From NCBI GenBank assembly GCA_016795365.1, contig JAEUHN010000004.1:62001-126000 (forward strand): DNA of 64,000 bases, written 5' to 3'. The translations under genes and the position numbers were made by a program. Below, one piece after another: positions 63,201 to 64,000 of this stretch (positions within the stretch are counted from its first letter, which is position 1; each line of letters opens with the position of its first letter). The notes under the pieces were generated by a model. It worked only from the letters and a program-made list of their open reading frames with translations. It did not search any database and was not told where the DNA came from. This stretch comes from Verrucomicrobiaceae bacterium. GTDB lineage: Bacteria; Verrucomicrobiota; Verrucomicrobiia; Verrucomicrobiales; Verrucomicrobiaceae.

Positions 63201-64000
63201 GCCGTCTCACTGGAGGACACCGTCATTTTGACTGTCGCTGTGGCACCATCGACAAGCAGCGTATTGCAAGCCTCAATGTCCACGCTGATTTCTGATGGCA
63301 CTGGCGCTCCATACTCCACAATGGCACCGCCGGAGTTCACGGCTGCTGGCGGCGAAGTCATTGCAGTCCAAGTGTTGGCCTGCGTGCTATAGCGCCAGAA
63401 GGACGTGCTGTTGTCTCCACGCAGCGCATAGAGCGAAGATCCGCCATAAGCAAGGGCCCCGCCGGAATTGACCGTTCCCAAGGCACTGGTCATTCGCGTC
63501 CAGGTATTGGAGGCGATGTTGTAACGATAGAAGTTGGTTCTGTCGCCGCCCCGGAAGGCAAAGATGCTTGTGCCGTCATACGTGAGAGCACCACCCGAGC
63601 TGATGCCATCCGGCGCATCGGCCTGCCGCGTCCAGGTATTGGCAGATACATTGTAGCGATAGAAGACTTTGCTACCTGCACCACGAAGAGCATACAAGTT
63701 GGTCTTGTCCGTGGTCAGTGCACCGCCGGAATCGACGTAGCCACCTGGGAAACTCGTCAGCGAACTCCATGCATTCGTGCTGATGTTGTAGCGGTAGAAG
63801 TCCGTGGCTCCATCTCCGCGCAGCAGGTAGAGGTAAGGCGAGAGGAACACCAGCCGGTTGCCATTCTTCTCGATCGTGTTGGGAGCCTGCGCCAATGTCG
63901 TCCAGGTGTTGGCGGAAACGTTGTAGCGCCAGAACGCACGGGAATTGCCCCCCTGAGCAGCGTAGAGATTCAGGCCATCGGAGCAGAGCATGCCACCACT
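39263..64000 (-). CDS. Giant secreted multi-domain surface protein (gene 3), 5' end outside the window
   Basis: An open frame from the right edge to TAG at 39263-39265, at least 8,245 codons. The first ATG (63991) lies inside a Kelch blade (SGG-M-LCSDG), so the true start is upstream. Order: five Kelch blades; ~125 unclassified residues; propeller with nested galactose-binding-like domain; eight SdrD_B units; ~235-residue recurrent domain; two SdrD_B; 12 PIG; two GEVED; SdrD_B; 11 PIG; GEVED; SdrD_B with a nested duplicated insert; 2.49-kb cassettes; six PIG; final GEVED; 14-residue tail with two Cys. About 43 PIG are visible. It lacks the LEYALG/TIGR02597-like end of gene 2 and stops about 20 residues after GEVEDY. 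Same strand as genes 1 and 2. Inferred role: surface adhesin or stalk. Confidence 0.92.
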   Translation of the reverse strand, partial: SGGMLCSDGLNLYAAQGGNSRAFWRYNVSANTWTTLAQAPNTIEKNGNRLVFLSPYLYLLRGDGATDFYRYNISTNAWSSLTSFPGGYVDSGGALTTDKTNLYALRGAGSKVFYRYNVSANTWTRQADAPDGISSGGALTYDGTSIFAFRGGDRTNFYRYNIASNTWTRMTSALGTVNSGGALAYGGSSLYALRGDNSTSFWRYSTQANTWTAMTSPPAAVNSGGAIVEYGAPVPSEISVDIEACNTLLVDGATATVKMTVSSSETAISGIVPPSLTVTPSNAATATLLTGPSPASGSISAGGSLTFTWTYRVNAGTLPGSVKFSSGSFLAGSTSFPAAVSNSVLVTRPLTFVVSVNSGSQLNNIDNVASIQTNEFRGIYAIANSTSGGTADRLLKISGNSVVDAGNTGTKYLRAVAQSPDGSALYGVDQDAATGAGADMLVATTPGVTSAAISQWASRVVSYSSQYSSTDWSAAQALGAPDTMSAGDIKTAWSPATNTNSPEFIRLGFTTPVYATGVRVRETYTAPFVTGIELVEPNGTVHVMSITADSTIAPGYYTFTTPATSYLVDQVIVRTTKSGYEQIDAVELTGVPSSSYMSPIGRAVTAANPMVGGLGSITVADIRGMAFDPVSGDLYAIHRREDATAANTLLDCLFKIDPVTGAHVVDAFGTGVDYLIVATNTLSTPLYNLDDLAFDPGSGKLYAIANDSTAGIDDLDRLVIIDPTTGAVTNVGRFTIGTSTTYLTNVQGMTFGLDGVMYVSTGAAGTSTSINRLWTVNTLNARCTQFISPTSFFSAYTDFEAIGSPVSAVAIPPTYSNLVQTGLTGSIGDLVFADTNANGVRDAGEPGVAGVKVLVTSGSKSFSAITDGSGAYRVFGLDANGGSPWTVKVDLTTLPADWIMTTTPVLQRTLPANSSAIDDADFGIFTPAPVSSGATIAGTVWTDSDRDGIIASTEAPISGVLVELYRDVNGNGSVDAGDLLVRAATTDGDGVYTFGRLNPGAYLVSVVQSSAPAGMIFVSGGAAVRPVTVVASQKSLGNNFGFDHTGVIGDLVFYDTNSNGVRNAGEVGVPNATVFLFIDSNSNGAIDATELTFAATTTNSSGAYSFTRLPPGNYVVKVDEQSVVAPSTSPNAGRTKTMLSTNGETVAVILAPGGSVLTADFGFAEMGVVQGYVFFDQIGNGYMDGADTGLPGITVTIVGTDLSGNAITRTLVTDAAGEYETLVPTGSYTISFNAADPDFPSGMTRLTTVGSYSLFVLGGWELEGFNFGRAYNGAITGVVFNDADGNGARGSSEQGLSNVVLELYASDTTTFLSSTTTASDGSYRFDGLANDTFQVRVATSSLPASYNTTPTADPVAPLDGIATTAISSGGTVSNFNFGYKSTAIAVYSVSGRVWNDNGTGGGVAGNGVIDGAEAGIASVVVEARVDSNVDSVIDYVLTASTDTSGNYSFTGVPTGARVTLVVQSAPLLAAGYVQTGDPDATKDHQNTITSVTAAVTGKNFGYQSQFNSISGRVVSGNGDGIAQAGELAMVGVTVSLRSAGPDGVLATPDDTLRTSTTNSTGDYSFTSVPTGSYEITHTSLSGYAPFADADGVHPNSIILSLTNNQTITGCDFEDGVLRIGNTIFLDQNSNGIRNANDLGIPGVVVQLWSPGVNGLEENGSGDDVSIGSEVTSDLNGNYLFQGLVPGTYYVRIPNPPASYPRATTVVALDNGVDNDSNGQQTSSGAPVRSPLITLAPGSEPAVGVDGDDANSDTTVDFGFLNPDACYAFDLFDNYSFENTGLANTNGNPIAVLGYNGASTSFGTSVNSLQWVGGTNGISPFNTPIANMQVLATVTGSKVTWVESAKAHSGKRYMLFQGTNSCLDLRAAGGGAWSSVLKPGKSYEIGLWADTASTADTSFSLNLQAGANIFTVLGVNYQYYVATQAKWSGTPASKFASADYNGWTEATGNATKPNWRRFTFRFSIPPSATAAQIDQASIILAGGANSGPIVVDDLYLCEGNVSIGDTVWADSNNNGIKDTGELGIGGVTVQVFQPGADGLVNTADDMQMGTSIVTSVSGAYLFSGLFPGSYFVKVTPPATYPLTGGTPSAADNNVNNNNDGAQPGGPATALFSPVIALNPGAESTSDGDTDANTNLTIDFGLFTGFTVGDCVWNDANNNGVKDVGESGISGLTVELLNGSGASFVPARTTTTNVSGAYSFSVYTAGSYKVRVIPNGTYPLASSSSGTDNGANDNNDGVQSGGQGSASTSFAFTLSVLGEPGTAGVNNVENTIDFGFRACPTISVFVPSTAATVGSAYSQTVTASGGTAPYTFALNSGALPTWATLNPTTGVLSGTPASTAAATFTLKATDANGCVGVSASYTITPVCPTIAVTPGSLLQSTVGTAYTQTTSPSASGIGGAFVWTLGGTPPTGMTINSATGALSTTSASPVGLYAITITATSVSSPSCSGTWSGNFRVCPVITITPSAASPLSLTRGTAMSTLTFTAGAGTANYTWALAGTLPAGLTWTPSVTGTTATITGTPTKVESRTVTITATDANGCNGTINYTISVGCPPITISPATIGPFTQYTPITTVTATATNTSGTVSWSASGLPAGLTLSSAGLLSGNPTAAPGSYSATISLVDGDGCPASKPYTIVIGCPTVTINNTSLANGVLGTGYNQTLTATTSGTSVPAQTFTWSVSPALPAGLTLGTSTGVISGTPSAVTPVTNYTFTATNQTSCAGSKVLSLSTNCPTIAVTPGSLLQSTVGTAYTQTTNPSASGISGTFTWALGGTPPTGMTINSATGALSTTSASPVGLYVITVTATSASYPTCSGTWSGNFRVCPVITVTLPGTAATVGTAYSQTVTASGGTAAYTFSVNSGALPTWATLNPTTGVLSGTPSSTTAATFTLKATDVNGCVGVSPSYTITPVCPTITVTPGSLLQSTFGTAYTQTTNPSASGISGTFTWTLGGTPPAGMTINSATGALSTTSASPVGLYAITVTATSASYPTCSGTWSGNFRVCPIITVTLPGTAATVGTAYSQTATASGGTAPYTFGINSGALPTWVTLNPTTGVLSGTPNSTTTATFTLKATDANGCVGVSPSYTITPVCPTITVTPGSLLQSTFGTAYTQTSNPSASGISGTFTWTLGGTPPAGMTINSATGALSTTSASPVGLYAITVTATSASYPTCSGTWSGNFRVCPVLAFSPATLAVGTVGSLYNQTITASNGTAPYTYGILSGSLPPGLTFDTGTGAITGTPTAANGTGVGVTFSATDATGCAGSVFYTIQICPPLTLAPASLPSGIVGLAYNQTVTAGGGSAPYAYAVTVGSLPPGLTLAPSTGAITGTPTAAGSYPFTLRARDVNLCEILRNYTISISVGLDYGDYPGFLSKMQLASTEIKIGTAATDAEASNPSTGLATADDTTGTDDEDLTMPTVSPGLSTSFTIPVTLSGAVANGRLMVWADWNGDNAVSGTNEVVTGTGGVAAPVSLVAGTNNAAVTFTPPANTTLGTKYVRFVVIEGTTTPVFNGASGLKGEVEDYAITVALHSGCDYGDLPDTSAGTGAGNYKTVQSDSGAAHLIVSGLLLGTTVDGELDGQPSSGATADGADEDSLTLPAFVMDASTTIGVRATNSTGSPAFMSLWIDWNNNGSFEDVGEKHANDVLVSNGANNTTFNVNVTVPPAATVGSQVGVRVRLSKTTGLLSYGLTDSGEVEDYLSAPVLAGITLGNLVWNDLNNNGTYDSGTEAGINGVTVTAIGFGADNLQGTADDTSASTTTAGVGLYSFVVPPGKYVVRVTPPAAQPLASAVVSASDNGVDNDNNGVQVGGVNQPVDSPTITLTANGEPGSIGTTNIENTIDFGLRGCPTLASAASSSWNSTHYLSYTQTLTASGGVSPYNWSISGALPGGLTFNNAVTSTTATITGTPNGTAAPGSYPIAVTLTDALGCSSVVNYTVVLGCPSVNVAPGTLPNGTQDSAYDQTLTASGGSAPYTWSVTGTLPAGLSTSTPSSTTFRINGTPTTIESRTFTIRATDKWGCFKDISYTIAIDCPVITINPASPLTTITQYASMTSVVFSASGGRTPYTWSIDSATPLPAGLTFNTTTATLSGTPTAAPGSYNFNVKLVDNSGCPASKNYAIAIQCPTITVTTASPLPTGTTGVSYSQSFSATTAGTGVPAQTYSWTKTTGTLPTGLTLSPAGVLSGTPTVAGTYNFTIAATNQQSCVGSKAFTMVVNCPVISLAPGSPLPATVKFASYSQTLTASGGTAPYTISLASGSTLPGGLSLSGATATTVNLGGVVSAAPGIYTFTIEARDANNCLGSVAYSLTVGCPTITLSPASAGPFTQYSAITNVVFSASGGTLPYTWSIDSATPLPAGLTFNAATATLSGTPTAAPGSYTVNVKVTDANSCPGNRSYAVVIACNTVSISPTSLPAGTVGTAYSQAMTATLSGTGVPAQTWTWSVPTGALPNGLTLNTSTGLISGTPTSAGTFNFTLRVANASNCSTTQAYTVVVSCPTMTITTASPLPQATQYTSYSATIAATGGTVPYNWGTAVGALPTGLSLNSGTGIISGNPTAAPGIYNFTVQVSDLYGCSTTKAFSLEVVCPTITITPATLPGGTQYSPYSQQLTATTTGTSVPAQSYTWSVSVGVLPAGLTLNSSTGLISGNPTTIESQTFTVRVVDSNNCFGVQTYTLGIGCPPITISPAFLPSATQFASYSQQLTATTGGTAVPAQTYTWGLDTGSNALPAGLTLSTSGLISGTPAAAPGNYTFRVKVVDANNCPGYQNFTLTINCPTLLMSPATLATATTGVPYSATVTTSGGNAPYTYSLTIGSLPSGLALNGTTGVISGTPNVMPGSFPITVRSQDNVGCFATQAYTLTVIGRDYGDFSGVSAASSLVNATLKLGAAIDPEASGAANATATGDDIAGLTPDDEDGVTIPALRRSQTAAIKVVVNNGSGATAYVSGWIDFNNSGVFDAGEQFATDVNVATGTTNGTLSLSIPVPASAVTGTNLGLRLRLSAATGRSATGDDTVSGEVEDYVVQILPAVVGIGNVVFRDANANSRYDNGEGVDGVVVQLWLQGGGAALSSTTTANGGRYMFSNLGAANYYVKIPSSEFASGKPLFNYFSVVGAGTDNGTDDATDENGIDVASAATSGVSSGIISLALGGEPTSRPGTELGYDAHSDDAQVFTIENNAGNTGIVGRSYLTMNDYYGGNPLATITGAASYAANSIKGLAHDPATSTFTAWLTSGNVVTAGSLSDLVTATGTYVNTASPFTGTGVTNLGKLKGIELVGSTVYTIENNATDTGIVGRSYTSLANFYSGTPAVTTTGYASWAANSFNSLSYDRLGGKFYGFFDPTGTGSGQVLSANTLAELVSVTGTYANLGAVHFGAGKTNFGKTLGLVNFAVNSIPGDSNIDLTVDLGFSPCPTITISPTSIASMVQYTPITPITLVASGGNGPYTWSVVSGSVPAGLTISSGGIVSGNPTAVPGSYNFTVQASDAYSCVGTKGFSITIGCPTLSMAPATLPAATQYVAYTQTFTASTSGTGVPAQTYSWSLTGVLPAGLTFDTSSGVLSGTPSSASTPGNYPITVRVQDANGCFTSQGYTLVLNCPNVAVSPNSLPAGIQDVAYTSTAMTASGGTAPYTWSVTGSLPTGLSLDPVTGVLSGTPTVVQSSTFTINATDSKGCVGSRGFTIAVSCPAFTINPASPLTSVTQYTAMASVVFSASGGRTPYAWSIDNATPLPAGLSFDSATATLNGTPTATPGSYNFNVKLVDASGCPASKNYVVVVQCPTVTINTSTPLPAGTVGTTYTQSFSATLSGTAVPAQTWSWTVSSGALPGGLTMSSGGILSGIPTTPGTFNFVVQAMNAQGCLGTKAMSVTISCPTITLNPTSLPTGYVGASYSQTISASGGTPNYSYAIISGVLPSGLAFNTGTGAITGTPTATASVTLVIEATDNYGCKGNRSYPLVVKSMGIGNLVFDDCNNNGVFDAGDAGLSGALVQLFRPGADNLVNTADDVQVGSNFTTTSSGAYSFAGIPPAIYFVKVTPPSTHQKSGGTPVTLDNQVNNDNNGAQSALGAPLFSPLINIADGAEPTTDGDTDANTDWTIDFGLWSGTRVGNLVWHDANNNGLKDTAETGVDGITVDLMSPGADNVVGGTGLNADSVVATTTTASGGQYGFLVYTVGNYFLRVGTNATYGLPSGVSVNLDNQTDNDNNGVSQPGLAGTVVNSVVFNLSGCETDNTIDIGLRPCPAIAINPASLGGLELGTAYNSGSITASGGTSAYTWTVVSGTLPTGITLTTTSSTTAQLAGTPSGAAGSYNITLQARDALGCVGTKPYVLAVSCPPITITPASFPVAYHGANFSQTLVSTGSVGAVVWSVTPTLPAGISLNPTTGVVSGIPTAPVGVYNVTFTSTDSNNCTASKAYTIDIRTMGIGNLVWNDCNNNGIKDATEVGIGGATVQLYRSGADNAVNTADDVVVGSSIVTPVSGAYNFTSIPPGNYFVKVTPPAGFRVTGGTVVMLDNRIDNDNNGSQPGGANTPLYSPIINLADGAEPTTDGDADAKTDWTVDFGLWSAFTVGDLVWNDSSGDGLYQSASELGVSGLTVELMNPGSDNAVGGTAGAADTVLATTTTDSAGLYAFTVYTSGNYFVRVTPNSTYQLTALSPVQTDNGVNNDNNGVQPAGAGTAITSMVFALSPCTEAGSSGTGNVESTIDIGVRACPPIAITPATLASVTQYQSFSQTLTASGGASSSFSWSISAGALPAGVTLASASATTATISGIPTAAPGNYNFTVQARDSFGCVGTKAYTLTIACPTISISPASLSPAVAYAPYSQAFTASTAGTGVPAQTYSWSVTGTLPDGLTLNTSTGVLSGTPTGVSAPGNYPITMRVQNQDGCFATRGYTLVLSCPTVALAPASLPDPVQTIAYTQTLTASGGTAPYTWAVQTGSLPAGLSLASATSTTATLSGTPSLIESRTFTLRAIDKNGCFIDRSYTLSVGCPPLTITPASLSSVTQYTAMASVVFSAAGGTAPYTWSIDAATPLPAGLTFTPGTATLSGTPTAAPGVYNFTVKITDASGCPGSKGYSLTINCPTVTISPTSLPLASVGLPYSQTLTATLAGSGVPVQTWTWALASGTLPTGLSLGSSTGVISGTPTVETTANFTISATNAQNCVGTQLYSITVGCTAISITPASLPTAYVNGAYTQTLTTTGGNAPYVYAITSGTLPPGLIFDTNAGVISGTPTGIATTTLVIRVTDKYGCTATNSYPFNVKTMGIGNLVWDDCNNNAIKDTGETGLAGATVQLFRPGTDNVANTADDVQVGSNVVTSSSGTYSFTNIPPANYFVKVTPPASHQKTGGTVVTLDNRVDNDNNGSQAAVGSALISPIINLADGAEPTTDGDTDSNTDWTVDFGLYSGVRVGNLVWADANQNGLKDAAEAGISGLTVRLMNPGADNAVGGTAANADTVVSTTTTAGDGTFGFLTYTPGNYFIEVTPNGTYMLPSMVPVSADNGIDNDNNAASQPAGAGTAINSMVFALSNCETDNTIDFGLRPCPVLAINPTGIGPVTQFTPFSATLTASGGTPPYTWALQSGSLPAGLSLAAATSTTATVSGNPMAVPATYNVTIRARDALGCVVDAAYPITVNCPAIAIAPASVALATQYAPYSQAFTASTSGTSVPAQTYTWSLTGTLPAGLTFNTATAVITGTPTVAAIPGNYPITVRAQNQDGCFTTKGYTLVLNCPPVVITGAPPDGIQDQPYTTTLTASGGTAPYTWSVIGSLPTGLTITQMTANTARISGTPTVVQSSTFMVVATDTNLCTGSQGYTIAIGCPPITINPAALADVTQYTAMTPVIFTATGGRAPYVWSIDSATPLPAGLSFNSSTATLSGIPTASVGSYPVTMNLVDASGCPASKTYALGLVCPPVTITPATLPSGSVGSAYNQSLTATLAGSSVPAQTWIWTLDSGTMPAGLSLGSATGVISGTPTVPGTSNIVVRVTNGEGCFGTQAYSIAISCPTITITPASLAVAIQYSPGYSQPLTVSGGNAPYTWSYTGTLPTGLNFNTSTGLISGSATSGAASHPIVVTVRDSYNCASTKSYDLVVQSRDYGDLSSLPAAASTMVAGLKMGVGAPDADPATQSNAAATADDTAGTDDEDGVTFSPMIMGSSSLITVKVTNTTGSPAYINGWIDFDGNGVMGAGEQVVSDQVVASGASDLSVDLTVPVPAVAFEGNVAARFRLTNAAAPGLSGVVGNGEVEDYLVQICTPKACGKTFVTQN
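39300..39780 (-). other. Final GEVED domain of gene 3
   Basis: Starts RDYGDLSSLPAAASTMVAG and contains DDTAGTDDEDGVTF, GWIDFDGNGVMGAGEQVV and GEVEDYLV. It is followed only by a short tail with two Cys and the stop. In other parts of the window a GEVED is followed by a full PIG beginning at Cys, so the tail may be a remnant. Confidence 0.75.
41431..43922 (-). repeat. 2.49-kb PIG6-SdrD2 cassette, gene 3 copy b
   Basis: Six PIG (CPPIAITPATLASVTQY through CTAISITPASLPTAYVN) then MGIGNLVWDDCNNNAIKD and VRVGNLVWADANQNGLKD. The same order as in 45331-47803 and in gene 1 at 3051-5541, with a length within 1% of those. Confidence 0.75.
43922..45331 (-). repeat. Contracted cassette in gene 3 (only two PIG retained)
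   Basis: Two PIG (CPAIAINPASLGGLELG and CPPITITPASFPVAYHG) plus the usual SdrD_B pair. Its length, about 1,410 bases, equals the full cassette minus four PIG units of ~270 bases. The retained PIG look like the first and sixth types, which suggests loss of the middle four. Confidence 0.65.
45331..47803 (-). repeat. 2.49-kb PIG6-SdrD2 cassette, gene 3 copy a
   Basis: Six PIG (CPTITISPTSIASMVQY through CPTITLNPTSLPTGYVG), then MGIGNLVFDDCNNNGVFD and TRVGNLVWHDANNNGLKD, ending at the next PIG start. Same composition as 41431-43922. Confidence 0.75.
47866..48525 (-). repeat. Unclassified internal duplication nested in an SdrD_B unit of gene 3
   Basis: Two related segments of about 110 residues, QVFTIENNAGNTGIVGRSYL and TVYTIENNATDTGIVGRSYT, each followed by a YxAxNSxxxLxxD-type stretch. 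They sit between GTELGYDAHSDD and DSNIDLTVDLGFS, which normally run together at the end of an SdrD_B domain. Function unknown. Confidence 0.6.
49440..52485 (-). repeat. 11-unit PIG array in gene 3
   Basis: Eleven consecutive PIG units averaging about 277 bases, from CPTLASAASSSWNS to CPTLLMSPATLATATTG, between an SdrD_B and a GEVED. Every unit carries the starting Cys and the DxxGC Cys or a close variant. Confidence 0.75.
54471..55815 (-). repeat. Near-identical 537-bp tandem units (two full, one half) in gene 3
   Basis: The plus-strand landmark cggaagttgcc recurs at 54471, 55008 and 55545, exactly 537 bases (179 codons) apart. Each full unit encodes two PIG domains: a SLLQSTxGTAYTQT type and an LPGTAATVGTAYSQT type. 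The third unit holds only the first half. Adjacent copies differ at only a small fraction of bases by eye, far closer than typical PIG units. Confidence 0.85.
56640..57176 (-). repeat. Dispersed fourth copy of the 537-bp unit in gene 3
   Basis: The same two-PIG unit (CPTISVFVPSTAATVG plus CPTIAVTPGSLLQSTVG) begins at the same landmark near 56640, separated from the tandem set by about 0.8 kb of other PIG. Confidence 0.8.
58010..58712 (-). repeat. Recurrent ~235-residue domain, copy in gene 3
   Basis: Starts DACYAFDLFDNYSFENTG and shares with the gene 1 copies the landmarks VLGYNGASTSFG, SLQWVGGTNGISP, WVESAKAHSGKRYMLFQGTN, CLDLRAAGGGAWSS, DYNGWTEAT, PNWRRFTFRF, ATAAQIDQASIILAGG and GPIVVDDLYLCE. 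Flanked by SdrD_B units. Confidence 0.7.
58740..61535 (-). repeat. Array of eight SdrD_B/Cna_B-like units in gene 3
   Basis: Eight successive units: GDLVFADTNANGVRDAG, GTVWTDSDRDGI, GDLVFYDTNSNGVRNAG, GYVFFDQIGNGYMD, GVVFNDADGNGARG, GRVWNDNGTGGG, GRVVSGNGDGIAQAG and GNTIFLDQNSNGIRNAN. Each has a DGxYxFxxLxxGxYxVxV-type core. Acidic Asn/Asp loops suggest Ca2+ binding, as known for SdrD B repeats (inference). Confidence 0.8.
61560..62930 (-). other. Propeller of gene 3 with nested domain
   Basis: Blades include FRGIYAIANSTSGGTADRLL, AVAQSPDGSALYGVDQD, GMAFDPVSGDLYAIHRRED, DLAFDPGSGKLYAIANDSTA, LVIIDPTTGAVTNVGRF and MTFGLDGVMYVSTG. A second domain interrupts it at 62228-62637. DUF4394/NHL-like. 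Confidence 0.6.
62228..62637 (-). other. Galactose-binding-like domain nested in the gene 3 propeller
   Basis: Contains VVSYSSQYSSTDWSAAQALG, PEFIRLGFTTPVYATGVRV, ETYTAPFVTGIELVEPNGTV and VDQVIVRTTKSGYEQIDAVE. This is the layout of a discoidin/F5-8-type or pappalysin-type galactose-binding fold. The propeller sequence continues on both sides (GVDQDAATGAGADML before; SYMSPIGRAVTAANP after). Confidence 0.6.
63318..64000 (-). repeat. Kelch-type repeats at the visible start of gene 3
   Basis: Five visible blades of about 46-48 residues with LYALRGxxSxxFYRYN, NTWTxM and VNSGGALxYxG. The first blade at the edge (SGGMLCSDGLNLYAAQGG) is mid-repeat, so the array continues upstream. Confidence 0.8.

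Overview
The window is almost entirely coding on the minus strand. It holds three very large, head-to-tail, paralogous genes, in transcription order right to left. (1) A gene that enters from the right edge and ends at 39263: at least 8,245 codons, with its 5' end outside the window. (2) A complete gene at 39155-11334: 9,273 codons. (3) A gene that starts near 11107 and leaves through the left edge: at least about 3,700 codons, with its 3' end missing. Only two short, AT-rich spacers (39156-39262 and 11108-11333) are non-coding. I see no rRNA, tRNA, CRISPR array, transposase or metabolic gene.

All three products look like secreted, modular surface proteins. They are built from about 92 He_PIG-type putative-Ig domains (roughly 90 residues each), about 20 GEVED domains (acidic DDED segment, DWNGDGD loop and terminal GEVEDY) and some 25-30 SdrD_B/Cna_B-like domains (GNLVWxDxNNNG start, DNGVDNDNNG acidic loops). 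On this scaffold sit CUB, PA14, LamG-like, Kelch, NHL/SMP-like propeller, ThuA-like and galactose-binding-like modules. The two visible N-termini have signal peptides. The likely role, inferred from architecture only, is adhesion to or binding of glycans or other surfaces, with long Ig-like stalks displaying binding heads.

The organism is most likely a Verrucomicrobiota bacterium (Verrucomicrobiaceae-like). The gene 2 C-terminus carries the ADGD...LLEYALGTSP segment followed by a TIGR02597-like domain, both of which I associate with secreted proteins of that phylum. The coding DNA is visibly GC-rich and the spacers are not.

Layout, N- to C-terminus (right to left). Gene 3, 64000-39263: Kelch blades; propeller with a nested galactose-binding-like domain; eight SdrD_B units; a recurrent ~235-residue domain; 12 PIG including near-identical 537-bp units; GEVED pair; 11 PIG; then repeated 2.49-kb PIG/SdrD cassettes; a final GEVED and an abrupt stop. 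Gene 2: signal, CUB, GEVED-rich half with a ThuA-like domain, CUB2 and propellers, a 28-PIG array, a third propeller, SdrD units, LamG, LEYALG and TIGR02597-like C-terminus. Gene 1: signal, SdrD_B, two copies of the recurrent domain, GEVEDs, a 2.49-kb cassette, more PIG and a propeller-like end at the window edge.

The main unusual points are the cluster of giant genes, repeated nesting of globular domains inside loops of the repeat domains, and higher-order cassettes shared between the genes.
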